Counted from the first letter of the stretch, positions 17,850-27,001 are shown. The stretch: DNA of 64,000 bases from Devosia sp. Root436 (GCF_001426345.1 NZ_LMEM01000013.1:1-64000), one strand, 5' to 3'. Notes: a model not told the origin generated them from the letters alone. Numbers and translations are program-made.

Positions 17850-19052
17850 ATGAAGATCACCGACCTGCGCTGCGCCGTCATCGGCCGCCACCCCATCGTG
17901 CGCATCGTCACCGACGAGGGGCTTTACGGGTTGGGCGAGGTGGAATTCACCAAGCCCTATCTCAAGCCGTGGGTGCTGCATTTCCGCGAGGCTCTGCTCG
18001 GCGAGGACCCCACCGATGTCGAGCGCTGCATGCTGAAAATCCGCCAGCGCGGATCGTTCAAGCCCTATGGCGCCGCCGTCTCGGCCATCGAGCATGCCTT
18101 GTGGGACATTGCTGGCAAGGCCGCCAATGTCCCCGCCTACAAGCTCCTCGGCGGCAAGGTGCGCGACAAGGTGCGCGTTTATAACGGCTCTATCCGCAGG
18201 AAGCGCAGCGGCGACCGGCCCGAGGACTATGCCGCCGACGTCAAGTGGATGATGGAGCAGCCGCAGAATTTCTTCATGGTCAAGCAGGGCATCTCCTTCC
18301 ACTCCAACATGAAGGACAATGTCGAGGACTTCCATTATGGCGTCCGCCAGAAAAAGGCCGGCTATCACGGCGCCATGGACCAGGGGCAGATTTCCGAGCG
18401 CGGCTTCAACCACATGCTCGATTGCGTCGCCGCCATGAAGGAGGTGCTGGGCGACAAGGTGTCCCTCGCCCTCGATTGCGGTCCCGGCTGGTTCCTCAAC
18501 GACGCCATTCGCTTTGCCCGCGCCGTCGAGAAATACGACCTGATGTGGCTCGAGGACATGCTGACCGGCGATTACGTTCCCTGGGTCAATCCCCAGGCCT
18601 ATCGCGAACTCACCACCTCCACATCCACGCCCATCCATACCGGCGAGCAGATTTACCTCCGCCACAATTTCAAGGAACTGATCGAAACCCAGGCCGTGCG
18701 CGTCGTCGGCCCCGATCCCGCCGATATCGGCGGCATAGCCGAGCTCAAATGGGTGGCCGAGCACGCCTATATGCACTCCATCATGATGGCTCCGCACGGC
18801 ACCGCCAACGGCCTGCTCGGCCTCGGCGCCCTCATCAATGTCTGCGCCACCCTGCCGGCCAACTACATCGCCTTCGAATATCCCAGCGCCTCCGACCCCT
18901 GGTGGGAAGACATCGTCATCGGCCTCCCCGATCGGATCGTCATCGACAGCCATGTGGACCTGCTGCCGGGTCCGGGGCTTGGGCTCGATATCGACCCGGA
19001 AGGGGCCAGGAAATACCTGCTGGAAGAGGATGCGGGGTTTTTCGCGCCGTAG
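17850..19052 (+). CDS. Mandelate racemase/enolase superfamily protein
   Basis: 400 aa. Capping domain with TDEGLYGLGEVEFTKPYL and SAIEHALWDIAGKAANVP; barrel metal-ligand candidates in LALDCGPGW (Asp), LMWLEDMLTG (Glu) and IHTGEQIY (Glu); catalytic-His candidate in MMAPHGTANG; Lys in FFMVKQGIS on strand 2. Like its upstream neighbour it carries an insert after strand 2 (MKDNVEDFHYGVRQKKAGYH). Probable dehydratase or epimerase of an uncharacterised acid. Start ATG at 17850 with AAAAGGAG upstream. It is the last gene of the GntR-led plus-strand group. Confidence 0.83.
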   Translation: MKITDLRCAVIGRHPIVRIVTDEGLYGLGEVEFTKPYLKPWVLHFREALLGEDPTDVERCMLKIRQRGSFKPYGAAVSAIEHALWDIAGKAANVPAYKLLGGKVRDKVRVYNGSIRRKRSGDRPEDYAADVKWMMEQPQNFFMVKQGISFHSNMKDNVEDFHYGVRQKKAGYHGAMDQGQISERGFNHMLDCVAAMKEVLGDKVSLALDCGPGWFLNDAIRFARAVEKYDLMWLEDMLTGDYVPWVNPQAYRELTTSTSTPIHTGEQIYLRHNFKELIETQAVRVVGPDPADIGGIAELKWVAEHAYMHSIMMAPHGTANGLLGLGALINVCATLPANYIAFEYPSASDPWWEDIVIGLPDRIVIDSHVDLLPGPGLGLDIDPEGARKYLLEEDAGFFAP

Positions 19053-19069
19053 CACCGAATTATCAGTCG

Positions 19070-19150
19070 TCACCCTCCCCCCTTGCGGGGAGGGGCAGGA
19101 GGGGGTGTTTGGCCCCGATATTGGGGCTAACCGCCCCCCCTCCCAGCCTC
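19070..19150. repeat. Family A repeat, degenerate copy
   Basis: CACCCTCCCCCCTTGCGGGG...GGAGGGGGTG and CGCCCCCCCTCCC arms, just after the enolase-superfamily gene. With the next copy it fills most of the gene-free stretch 19053-19399. Confidence 0.6.
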
Positions 19151-19192
19151 CCCCGTCCAGCAGGGCTATCGCATATGGAGTGAAGCGCAAGT

Positions 19193-19316
19193 CACCTCTC
19201 CCCTGAGGGGAGAGGTCGACCCGAAGGGTCGGGTGAGGGGTTCAGCGCCGCGTTGGGCACCGTGCTTACACAAGCCCTGAACCCCTCAACCCACCCTCTC
19301 CCCTCAGGGGAGAGGG
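19193..19316. repeat. Family A palindromic repeat
   Basis: CACCTCTCCCCTGAGGGGAG...GACCCGAAGGGTC...GGGTGAGGGGTTC / GAACCCCTCAACCC ... CTCTCCCCTCAGGGGAGAGG. It is tandem to a degenerate copy and lies between converging genes, so terminator-like action is plausible. Confidence 0.85.
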
Positions 19317-19399
19317 AGCCCGCGCCCGGTGGAGCCGTCATATGCGATAGCCCTGCGTCCAGGGGGAGTGCCGCGCGGTGGGAGCGGGGCGACCGTGCC

Positions 19400-20179
19400 T
19401 CACCTGAGCAGCGACTGCCCGCCATCCACATAGACCGGCACCCCGGTCACATGCCGCGCCGTGTCCGATGCCAGGAACGCGATCACATCCGCCACGTCCG
19501 CGCTCTTGCCCGGCTTGCCGCCGGTGATGGGTATCTGTCCCTCCGGCCATTTCACCGGAATGGCAACGGACTCCACATTGCGCTTGTCGGTATTGTCCCA
19601 GATTTCCGTCTCGATCGCCCCCGGACATACCGCGTTGACCCGGATGCGGTGCCTGCCCAGCTCCAGCGCCAGTTGCTGCGTCATGGCCACCTGCGCGGCC
19701 TTGGTCGCCGTATAGGCGGTGGCGCCCGCCGTGGTGAAGGTCCGGTTGCCGTTGATCGAGCTGACGATGACCACCGAGCCGCCCTCGCGCTTCAGATGCG
19801 GCACGGCGAAATGCAGCGTCAGATAGGTGCCGCGCAGGTTGATCCTGATCGTCTTGTCCCACTCGTCGGGCGTCAGCTCGTCGATGGGCGCCCACATGCC
19901 GTTGATCCCGGCATTGGCCACCACGATATCGAGCCGGTCATAGGCGGCAATGGTCCGCTCCAGGGCCCTCGCCATCTCGCTTTCATCCGAGATATCGGCG
20001 TCGATGGCCAGTGCCGTGCCGCCCTTGGCCTGGATCTCGTCGCGCGTTTCGGCGACTTCTTCCATCGTCCGGCTCAACACTGCGACGCGCGCCCCGCCCG
20101 CCGCCAGCCGCAGGGCCGTCGCCTTGCCGATGCCCGATCCGGCGCCCGTCACCAGCGCCACCTTGCCTTGAAATTCCAT
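19400..20179 (-). CDS. SDR family NAD(P)-dependent oxidoreductase
   Basis: 259 aa classical short-chain dehydrogenase. Cofactor motif TGAGSGIG (residues about 11-18), structural NAG in VVANAGING, catalytic Ser in VSSINGN and the Tyr-x-x-x-Lys pair in AYTATKAA, then the C-terminal PGAIETEIWDN and YVDGGQSL. Start ATG at 20179 with GGGAG nine bases upstream; a GTG two codons earlier is less well placed. It probably oxidises or reduces a sugar or acid intermediate of the neighbouring enolase-superfamily pathway. Alone or first of its strand group, 49 bp downstream of the M81 gene. Confidence 0.9.
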   Translation of the reverse strand: MEFQGKVALVTGAGSGIGKATALRLAAGGARVAVLSRTMEEVAETRDEIQAKGGTALAIDADISDESEMARALERTIAAYDRLDIVVANAGINGMWAPIDELTPDEWDKTIRINLRGTYLTLHFAVPHLKREGGSVVIVSSINGNRTFTTAGATAYTATKAAQVAMTQQLALELGRHRIRVNAVCPGAIETEIWDNTDKRNVESVAIPVKWPEGQIPITGGKPGKSADVADVIAFLASDTARHVTGVPVYVDGGQSLLR

Positions 20180-20228
20180 GATCACACTCCCGGTGGTTCC
20201 TGCCGGAACGCATCGGGACGCGATTAGG

Positions 20229-21659
20229 TTACGCGCGCTTCGACCACAGCACCTGTGGGCTATACGAAAAATCCCGGTCGAATGGATATTGCGGCACCGA
20301 TTTGTGCTTGCGCTCCAGCCGTTCCACGAACTGGTCCACCACCCCCGGCGACAGCGCCATCAGGCTCGGATTGGCGATGGGCCCGAGATCGGGCGACAGA
20401 TAGCCCGACTTTACCACCACGATCTTCGCAGCCTTCGGGTCGAGCCCCAGCCGGGCAAAATCCGTCAGATTGTGGAAGGGCCGCCGCCGCGCCGTCAGCA
20501 CCAGGTCCACGCCCCCGATCCGCACCACCGCCTCGCGCAGCAGCTCATTGCCGGTTTCAAGCAGGAACATCACTTCGGCTTCGGCCCGCACAGCCTTGCT
20601 CGATGGATCAAGGCTCGCCCCGATGCTGAGATCGACCCTCGCACCCACCCCTGCCGCATAGGCCGCGTCCGTCGCGCCCCTGTCGGCAATGCCGGCAAAC
20701 ACCACGCCCTGCGCGTCACGCGCCATCAGCTCGGCCAATACCTCCGCCCGGTCGCCCACGCCGCCACCGGTCGGATTATCCCCCGATTCCGCCAATACGG
20801 CCGGCCCGGTCCCCGCCGCCATCGCCCAGCCGGCGCATTCCGCAATGCTTCCGACCTTGGTGCCGAACGCAAACTCCTCGCGGATATCCCAATAGCCCTG
20901 CGCCAGGTGCCGCGCCGCCTCCGCCATCGCTGTTCGGTCGGTGCCGGTCACCACCGCGCAGGCCGTGGCCCGCGACTCGTCGGCCCACACATAGCCCACC
21001 TGGAACGAGGCGTCCCATATGCCACCAGGGTCCTCCACCGCCTGCAATTGCGCATAGAAACTCCGTGCCGGCTCGTCCTGCGTGCTGGTCTTCTCCCCCG
21101 GCAGCAGCACCGGCACCGGCGCCCAGGCCAGCATCGGCTTCTGCCCGGTCTTTAGCGCCCGCACCAGCATGGTCACCGCTCGCCGCATCGTATCCGGCAC
21201 GTCGATATGCGGCGCCGTGCGGTAGGTGGAAAAGATATCGAGATTGTCGACGATCCTCTGGCTGATATTGCCATGCAGGTCATAGCTCGCCGCGATCAGC
21301 ACCTCCGGCCCCACCACCGCGCGCACCGCCGCGATAAAGTCGCCCTCGGCATCCTGCATGCCCTCGACGAACATGGCGCCATGCAGCGCCAGATAGACGC
21401 CATCGAGCGGCAGGGCCGCCTTGATCCCGTCGAGGATTTCCGCCTTCCAGCGCGCATAGATGCCCCGCTCCACCGGCCCGCCGGCAATGGCGCGGGCATG
21501 CAGAATGGTGATGAATTCCGCCGGGAAATGCGTCAGGAAGTCGAAATAGCCGTCCTTGAGCATCGCCGGCCCGCGCAGCACGCGGAAATCGGCCTCGCGA
21601 GCGAGGACGGGATTATAGGTGCTGCATTCGGTATGCAGCCCGGCAACGGCGATGCGCAT
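20229..21659 (-). CDS. M81 family metallopeptidase (MlrC-like)
   Basis: 476 aa, full-length member of the MlrC (microcystinase C) family. The N-terminal DUF1485 domain starts MRIAVAGLHTECSTYNP and includes LALHGAMFVEGMQDAEGD and SYDLHGNIS. The C-terminal domain includes ESGDNPTGGGVGDRAEVL and VFAGIADRGATDAAYAAG. Family members are proposed metal-dependent hydrolases, and most are uncharacterised in catabolic islands such as this. Its start codon overlaps the MFS stop by one base (TGATG), so it is translationally coupled to that transporter. A second, diverged M81 gene lies at 32985-34445. Confidence 0.88.
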   Translation of the reverse strand: MRIAVAGLHTECSTYNPVLAREADFRVLRGPAMLKDGYFDFLTHFPAEFITILHARAIAGGPVERGIYARWKAEILDGIKAALPLDGVYLALHGAMFVEGMQDAEGDFIAAVRAVVGPEVLIAASYDLHGNISQRIVDNLDIFSTYRTAPHIDVPDTMRRAVTMLVRALKTGQKPMLAWAPVPVLLPGEKTSTQDEPARSFYAQLQAVEDPGGIWDASFQVGYVWADESRATACAVVTGTDRTAMAEAARHLAQGYWDIREEFAFGTKVGSIAECAGWAMAAGTGPAVLAESGDNPTGGGVGDRAEVLAELMARDAQGVVFAGIADRGATDAAYAAGVGARVDLSIGASLDPSSKAVRAEAEVMFLLETGNELLREAVVRIGGVDLVLTARRRPFHNLTDFARLGLDPKAAKIVVVKSGYLSPDLGPIANPSLMALSPGVVDQFVERLERKHKSVPQYPFDRDFSYSPQVLWSKRA

Positions 21660-22846
21660 CAGAGCACTCCGGGAATTTCGGCTTCAGGATTGGCGGCGGG
21701 CGCCCGCTGTTTCGTCGCCAGCCGCCCGGTGAGCAGCAGGCTCACCAGCAAAACCGGCACCAGGCACGCAATGCCCAGCCGCATGTCGAAATGCTCGGCC
21801 ACGAAGCCGATCACCGGTGGCCCGACCAGAAAGCCCAGCAGCGCGACGAAGCTCAGGATCGCCACATTGGCCGAAGCCGTGCGGTCGGTCAGGCTTGCCG
21901 CCGCCGTCACCGCCAGCGGGAAGCCCACCGATACCCCGAGCCCGATAATGGCAAAGCCGAACAAGGCCACCGGCGTATTGGGCGCGATAAAAAGGATTGC
22001 CGCGCCCGCCACTGCCAACACGCCGCAGATGCGCGCCGTATTGACCGCGCCGAACCGCTTCTTGAGGCTGTCGCCGCCGAACCGCCCGGCCGCCACCATC
22101 ATGGCGAAGACCGAATAGCCCAGCCCGACTATGCCGCTCTCGGCCCCCAGCGCGTCGCGCAGGAAAATCGCCGACCAGTCGGCCATGGCCCCCTCGGTCA
22201 TGGTGATGCCGAAGACGAAGAAGCATATGCCCAGCAGCGCCCAGCTCGGCAGCGCCCAGACCGAGCGCTGCTGCTCCTGCCGGGGCGCTTCCGGCGCGAA
22301 GACGGGCAGGGCGTTGGAGACCACAAGCGCCACCGGCAGCACCACCAGGGCGACCAGCGGAATCGCCCATCTGGCCTCCAGCCCCAGCGCGGCAAGGCCG
22401 GAGCCCATCAGGCTTCCCACCATGATGCCGACCGACCAGAAGCCGTGCGATGTCGTCATGATGACCGAGCCGGTCGCCTTCTCCACCGCGTCGGCCTGCA
22501 CATTGAGCCCCAGCTCGACAAAGGAAATGGTCGATCCCGCCAGCATCAGCGCCACGAACAGCATCGCCGGATTCAGGGCAAAGGCGGGCAGGCTCGTGGC
22601 GATGGAATAGAGTACGAAGCCGCAAAGGATCGCCATGCGCGGCCCGATCCTGCCCACCAGCGGCCCGGCAAAGGGCAGCGTCAGCAGCGTGCCGCAGGGC
22701 AGCCCCAGCAGCGCAATCGCCAGCCCCTGCGGCCCCAGCCCCAGCGCCTGCTGCACATCCGGAATCCGCGGCAGCCACGACCCGAAGGCGACGGGCTGCA
22801 GAAAGAAGACCAGCATGGTCAGGCGTTGCGGAGAAAGAAAGGACAT
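21659..22846 (-). CDS. MFS transporter (YbjJ-like)
   Basis: 395 aa with about 12 transmembrane helices; resembles E. coli YbjJ (for example SFVELGLNVQADAVEK, TTSHGFWSVG, TEGAMADWSAIFLRD). Substrate unknown. YbjJ-like carriers are often paired with catabolic hydrolases. It precedes and overlaps the M81 peptidase gene, which suggests they import or export the same compound or its product. The ATG at 22846 is preceded on its strand by sequence from the edge of a family A repeat. Confidence 0.88.
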   Translation of the reverse strand: MSFLSPQRLTMLVFFLQPVAFGSWLPRIPDVQQALGLGPQGLAIALLGLPCGTLLTLPFAGPLVGRIGPRMAILCGFVLYSIATSLPAFALNPAMLFVALMLAGSTISFVELGLNVQADAVEKATGSVIMTTSHGFWSVGIMVGSLMGSGLAALGLEARWAIPLVALVVLPVALVVSNALPVFAPEAPRQEQQRSVWALPSWALLGICFFVFGITMTEGAMADWSAIFLRDALGAESGIVGLGYSVFAMMVAAGRFGGDSLKKRFGAVNTARICGVLAVAGAAILFIAPNTPVALFGFAIIGLGVSVGFPLAVTAAASLTDRTASANVAILSFVALLGFLVGPPVIGFVAEHFDMRLGIACLVPVLLVSLLLTGRLATKQRAPAANPEAEIPGVL

Positions 22847-22882
22847 CGGTTGTCTCTCGGCGAATCTGAATTTAGCGGTTTT

Positions 22883-23026
22883 CCCCTTCTCCCCTTGAGG
22901 GAGAAGGTGCCCGAAGGGCGGATGAGGGGTGTCGGACTCTCCCTACGCTCAGAGGCATGGGTGAGCGCAGCACCCCTCACCCGGTTCTTCCGCTGAAGAA
23001 CCACCCTCTCCCTCAAGGGGCGAGGG
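22883..23026. repeat. Family A palindromic repeat that supplies a stop codon
   Basis: CCCCTTCTCCCCTTGAGGGA...GAAGGGCGGATGAGGGG / CACCCCTCACCC...CCCTCTCCCTCAAGGGGCGA. The TCA at 23013-23015 in its right arm is the TGA stop of the minus-strand NTF2-like gene, whose last residues (SLAP) are encoded by the repeat. Confidence 0.85.
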
Positions 23027-23504
23027 AAACACCCATCGGATAGGGCAGATATCCCGCAAACCCCGTCAGCTTCCACGCCCCGTCCACCTTGCGCAGGAAA
23101 TACAGCGTCTGCCAGTTCAGCACGTCCTTGCCGCCATCGCGCAGCCTGATCTCGCCATCGAATTTCTTGTGCGCGATGGCGATGTCGCCGTTGATCTCGA
23201 TCTCGGTAAGGCGCGTCGCGCGGTGGATGCCCTCCAGCACGTCCTCGGCATAGTCCAGCTTCTGGCTCTCCTGCGCCTGGCGGATCCAGTCGTCGCGATA
23301 GGCTTCCAGCGTCGGAAAGCTGATGCGCCATTCATCGGGATTGCCGGATTTCTTGCCGTTGATGCCCAGGAACCCCTCCTTGATGAAGTCGCCATCGACC
23401 ATGCTCCAGTCGGCGGCGACGAAGGCGGCGATGTCGCGTTCCACCAGCATGGTCCAGATGGCGCCCCGGTCGGGATCGTTGGGGAAAGGGTTGGTATGGC
23501 TCAT
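23013..23504 (-). CDS. NTF2-like/SnoaL-like protein
   Basis: 163 aa, single small alpha+beta domain of the NTF2-like superfamily. A helical N-terminal part with IWTMLVERDIAAFVAADW is followed by beta strands ending FLRKVDGAWKLTGFAGYLP, the usual NTF2 closing strand. Such proteins bind or isomerise small ligands, and no catalytic residues can be assigned. ATG at 23504 (MSHTNPF) is chosen over an ATG eleven codons earlier. The C-terminal residues and the stop codon fall inside a family A repeat, so the original 3' end may have been replaced. It is the first gene of the minus-strand group with the MFS and M81 genes, from which the repeat separates it. Confidence 0.75.
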   Translation of the reverse strand: MSHTNPFPNDPDRGAIWTMLVERDIAAFVAADWSMVDGDFIKEGFLGINGKKSGNPDEWRISFPTLEAYRDDWIRQAQESQKLDYAEDVLEGIHRATRLTEIEINGDIAIAHKKFDGEIRLRDGGKDVLNWQTLYFLRKVDGAWKLTGFAGYLPYPMGVSLAP

Positions 23505-23881
23505 GAAAGCTCTCGTGGGTTTCCGGTCAGGCGGCAAGCCGGTCGCGGCCGCCCTATGAACTATTTGTGTTCTAAATTTTCATTGGTGTCATCACCATGA
23601 AAGCCGCCATTGGGGCCCAGATGAATACCAATTTGGGCATGCTGCCCGTTTCCGTGACGCTTGTCCACACCGGAAAAGACGGTGAACTCGATATAAACGC
23701 CCAGAAATGCAGCAAAATGCCGCCGCTTTGAGCAAATTTCAGGGGTGGCTTAAATTGGTATTGAAAGTGTGACGGATTCGTGTTGACATTGCTTTCGGAA
23801 CGATCCTAATCTTGAAAATCGTTTACAGAATACCACACCAATCCGGAAGAGATTGGCGGTCTAAAAACAGGGACGGACAGC
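23505..23881. other. Divergent promoter region without a gene
   Basis: 377 bp between the NTF2-like gene and the amino-sugar operon. It is noticeably richer in A+T than its surroundings. Apart from the promoter-like sequence at 23783-23812, no coding or repeat structure is evident. Confidence 0.6.
23783..23812 (+). promoter_or_regulatory. Sigma-70-type promoter of the amino-sugar operon
   Basis: TTGACA at 23783-23788 and TAATCT at 23807-23812 are separated by 18 bases, a near-consensus housekeeping promoter. It would start transcription around 23819, about 60 bases before the oxidoreductase ATG. Confidence 0.6.
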
Positions 23882-25036
23882 ATGCGGGTAGGCATTATCG
23901 GCCTCGGATATCGTTTGGGCTATTTGGCGCGGGTCTTCTCCGCTGCCCGCCCCGACTTTTCCGTTGCCGGCTATGTCGATCCCGCCCCGGCGGGTCTTCC
24001 CTATACGGTCGAGCACGGCATTTCGGTCGGCAAGGCCTATGCCTCGCTCGAAGCTTTGCTCGACAATGAAGAGCTGGATTTGCTGATGGTGGGTTCGCCC
24101 AATCATCTCCATCTCGAGCACATCCGCATCGGCCTCGAGCGCGGCAAGAAGATTTTCACCGAAAAGCCTGTCGTGACCACGGTCGAGGAGACCATGGAAC
24201 TGGCAAAGCTCATCGCCCGATACGGCTCCGACAACCTGATGGTCGGCCTGGTGCTGCGCTATGCCCCGCTCTATGTCGACCTGCGCAAGGCCCAGGCCGA
24301 TGGCATGCTGGGCGATATCACTTCCATCGAGGCCTCCGAGCACATCCCGCCCTATCACGGCGCCTTCTTCATGCGCGACTGGCGGCGCTACGAGCGCTAT
24401 TCGGGCAGCTTCATGCTGGAAAAGTGCTGCCACGACCTCGATCTCTATAACGGGGTCATGGGCTGCCGCCCGCATTATGTGTCCAGCTTCGGCGGCCGCC
24501 GTACCTTTGTTCCGGCCAATGCGCCGCAGAATCTGGGCGTCAACGACCTTGAAGTCTATCACCGCAAGCCAAGCGGCTGGCAGGGCAGCGACAAGGTCTT
24601 CGACAGCGATGGCGACATCATCGATTACCAGACGGCCATCGTGCAATACGCGAACGGCGCCGCGCTGACCTTCCACACCAATCTCAATGTCCCCGACGAC
24701 TTCCGCCGCTTCGCCGTGATGGGCGCGCAGGGCATGGCCGAGGGCGACTTCATCCGCAATTTCCTGCGCGTCACCGACAGCCGCACCTCCGACCGGCTGG
24801 TCGATGCCACCTACAAGACCTCGGGCCTCAGCCAGCATTACGGCGCCGACGAGCAGATGGCCGAGGATATTCTTCTGCACATGATCGAGGGCGCGCCACT
24901 CCCCGTATCGGTGACCGATGCGCTCGAAGCGGGACTTCTGGCCCTCTCCATGGACCAGGCGATGCGAACCCGCTCGGTTATCGACATGAGCCCGATCTGG
25001 CAGCAATTCGACGCTGCCCTCGGCCGAGCGAACTGA
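23882..25036 (+). CDS. Gfo/Idh/MocA family oxidoreductase
   Basis: 384 aa NAD(P)-dependent sugar dehydrogenase or glycosidase-type oxidoreductase. Rossmann start VGIIGLGYRLG, then SPNHLHLEHI and the family motif TEKPVVTT with the conserved Lys, and a putative catalytic region EKCCHDLDLYNG. The C-terminal domain contains NLNVPDDFRRFAVMG. It is the first gene of the operon with a sugar importer and GH20 hexosaminidase, so the likely substrate is an amino sugar or a 3-keto or anhydro derivative. The 10-bp gap to the first permease includes GAGGAGACC as its RBS. Confidence 0.9.
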   Translation: MRVGIIGLGYRLGYLARVFSAARPDFSVAGYVDPAPAGLPYTVEHGISVGKAYASLEALLDNEELDLLMVGSPNHLHLEHIRIGLERGKKIFTEKPVVTTVEETMELAKLIARYGSDNLMVGLVLRYAPLYVDLRKAQADGMLGDITSIEASEHIPPYHGAFFMRDWRRYERYSGSFMLEKCCHDLDLYNGVMGCRPHYVSSFGGRRTFVPANAPQNLGVNDLEVYHRKPSGWQGSDKVFDSDGDIIDYQTAIVQYANGAALTFHTNLNVPDDFRRFAVMGAQGMAEGDFIRNFLRVTDSRTSDRLVDATYKTSGLSQHYGADEQMAEDILLHMIEGAPLPVSVTDALEAGLLALSMDQAMRTRSVIDMSPIWQQFDAALGRAN

Positions 25037-25046
25037 GGAGACCGAG

Positions 25047-25931
25047 ATGACCAGCACCCGTAGCGCTTCGATCTTCGCTTTCGCCCTGCTGGCTCCGGCT
25101 CTGCTCTACATCATCGGCATCGTCGCCTATCCGCTGGTCGATACCATCAATCTCAGTTTCACCAATGCGGCCCTGCGCCCGGCCTATGACTGGGTCGGCT
25201 GGGCGAACTACGACAAGATTTTCAAGGCCAATTTCTCCGAAGTCATCATCCGCACCGTGATCTGGACCTTCTTCTCGGTCTCCATAAAGATGATCATCGG
25301 CACCTGTGGCGCCGTTCTGCTCAATGCCGCCGTGCCCGGCCGTGCCTTGTTCCGCATCCTCACCATGCCGCCCTGGATCGTCCCCATGGCCATCGGCATC
25401 TTCATGTGGGGCTGGATGTATAATGGCCAGTTCGGCATGATTTCCGGCCTCCTGCAGAATTTCGGCATCGTCGACAAGCCGGTCGCCTGGCTCGCCTATG
25501 GCAATACCGCCTTCTGGGCCACCATCGTCACCGACGTCTGGATCGGCGTGCCGCTGGTCACCATCTACCTGCTGGCCGCCATGCAATCTATTCCGCGCGA
25601 TCTCTACGAGGCCGCCTGGACCGATGGCGCCGGCCGCTTCTACCGCTTCCGCCGCATCACCCTGCCGATGATCGTGCCGGCCATGGTCACCATGTCCATG
25701 CTGAGCCTGATCGCGACGTTCAACTCGTTCGACATCATCTGGATCCTCACCCGCGGCGGTCCCTCCGGCTCGACCACAACCATGATCATCGACACCTACA
25801 AGGTGGCCATCGGCTCCTACAAATATGGCGAGGGCGCCGCCCGCGCGGTGATGATCTGCCTGTTCCTGTCGGTATTCTGCCTCGCCTACTTCCGCGTCGT
25901 CGGCAAGATCAACACGGGAGAACGCGCATGA
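25047..25931 (+). CDS. Sugar ABC transporter permease (MalF/CUT1 type)
   Basis: 294 aa, about six transmembrane helices beginning IFAFALLAPALLYIIGIVAYP. The EAA loop is YEAAWTDGAGRFYRF. It forms the membrane channel with the next gene, which it overlaps by four bases (ATGA). Member of the amino-sugar importer. The fold and role are certain, the sugar specificity is inferred from neighbours. Confidence 0.93.
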   Translation: MTSTRSASIFAFALLAPALLYIIGIVAYPLVDTINLSFTNAALRPAYDWVGWANYDKIFKANFSEVIIRTVIWTFFSVSIKMIIGTCGAVLLNAAVPGRALFRILTMPPWIVPMAIGIFMWGWMYNGQFGMISGLLQNFGIVDKPVAWLAYGNTAFWATIVTDVWIGVPLVTIYLLAAMQSIPRDLYEAAWTDGAGRFYRFRRITLPMIVPAMVTMSMLSLIATFNSFDIIWILTRGGPSGSTTTMIIDTYKVAIGSYKYGEGAARAVMICLFLSVFCLAYFRVVGKINTGERA

Positions 25932-26884
25932 CCGTGCAGCCCCTCGATATCGCCGCCGAAAAGACTGCCCATCCGGCCGACGATGCCGCCATGGCGCCTG
26001 TCGCGACCAGGAAGGCCAGGGCCGCCAAGGCCGTCCGCCCGATGATCGACCGCTACAAGTGGTACGAATATGTCGCCATCTATGCCGGCATCGCGCTGTT
26101 CCTTTTCTTCGTGCTGGCGCCCTTCATCGAAGGCTTCATGGTCTCGCTGAAACCGCTGTCGCGGCTGTTCTCCTCGCCCTACAGCTTCTGGCCCAAGGAA
26201 GGCTCGCTCACCGCCTATTTCACCATGTGGGAATCGGTGCCCGGCTTCTGGCGCTATATCGTCAATTCGCTCTTCATCTCCACCGCGGCCACGGTGATCG
26301 TGCTCATCATGGTGGTGCCGGCGGCCTATGCTTTCGCCCGCTTCCCGTTCCCCGGCCGCGGCCCGCTGCTGGCGGCGTTCCTGGCGGTCAACATGTTCTC
26401 GGGCGCCGTGCTGCTCATCCCGCTGTTCCGCCTGATGCGCCAGCTTGGTCTGCTCAATACCTATTGGGCCATGATCGTGCCCGGCGCGGCTTTCCTCATC
26501 CCCTCGGCCATCTGGCTGCTGCGCACCTATATGATGCGCATCCCGCGCGAGCTGGATGAAGCCGCCTGGGTCGATGGCGCCAGCCGCCTCTATACTTTAC
26601 GCCGCGTCATCCTGCCGATCGCCATGCCCGGCATCGCGGTCGTCGCCATCACCACCTTCATCGGAGCCTATGCGCAGCAGTTCATCTTTGCGCTGACCTT
26701 CAACTCCAAGACCGAGTTCATGCCCCTTCCCATCGGCCTCTTCGCCTATTTCGGCCGCCAGGAAGTGGTGTGGAACGAGCTCATGGCCGCCAGCTTCGTC
26801 GGCATCGCGCCAGTGCTCGTGCTGATCGTCTTTCTACAACGATATCTGGTTGCGGGCCTCACGGCCGGCGCCGTCAAGACTTAG
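25928..26884 (+). CDS. Sugar ABC transporter permease (MalG/CUT1 type)
   Basis: 318 aa. A basic, disordered N-terminal tail of about 45 residues (ARKARAAKAVRP-like, here VATRKARAAKAV) precedes six helices starting YVAIYAGIALFLFFVLAPFIEG. The EAA loop is DEAAWVDGASRLYTL. The C-terminus LVAGLTAGAVKT is typical for MalG. It is translationally coupled to the MalF-type gene. Two stem-loops lie between it and the binding-protein gene. Confidence 0.93.
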   Translation: MTVQPLDIAAEKTAHPADDAAMAPVATRKARAAKAVRPMIDRYKWYEYVAIYAGIALFLFFVLAPFIEGFMVSLKPLSRLFSSPYSFWPKEGSLTAYFTMWESVPGFWRYIVNSLFISTAATVIVLIMVVPAAYAFARFPFPGRGPLLAAFLAVNMFSGAVLLIPLFRLMRQLGLLNTYWAMIVPGAAFLIPSAIWLLRTYMMRIPRELDEAAWVDGASRLYTLRRVILPIAMPGIAVVAITTFIGAYAQQFIFALTFNSKTEFMPLPIGLFAYFGRQEVVWNELMAASFVGIAPVLVLIVFLQRYLVAGLTAGAVKT

Positions 26885-26891
26885 GCCGTGG

Positions 26892-26977
26892 CCGGAAACA
26901 GGGACTTAGGTTTCCGGGCAACAACGCGGCCCAAGATTCTTGCCCCTCGGGGCGGGAGATACTCGCCCCTCGGGGCA
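26892..26977 (+). promoter_or_regulatory. Two stem-loops between permease and binding-protein genes
   Basis: CCGGAAAC (26892-26899) pairs with GTTTCCGG (26910-26917). Then GCCCCTCGGGGC occurs twice (26942-26953 and 26965-26976), and the inner GGGGCG/CGCCCC can also pair. Hairpins at this position usually stabilise the binding-protein message or arrest readthrough; the effect here is inferred. Confidence 0.5.
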
Positions 26978-27001
26978 GTGAAGCAAGGGAAGGTAACAAA
27001 A

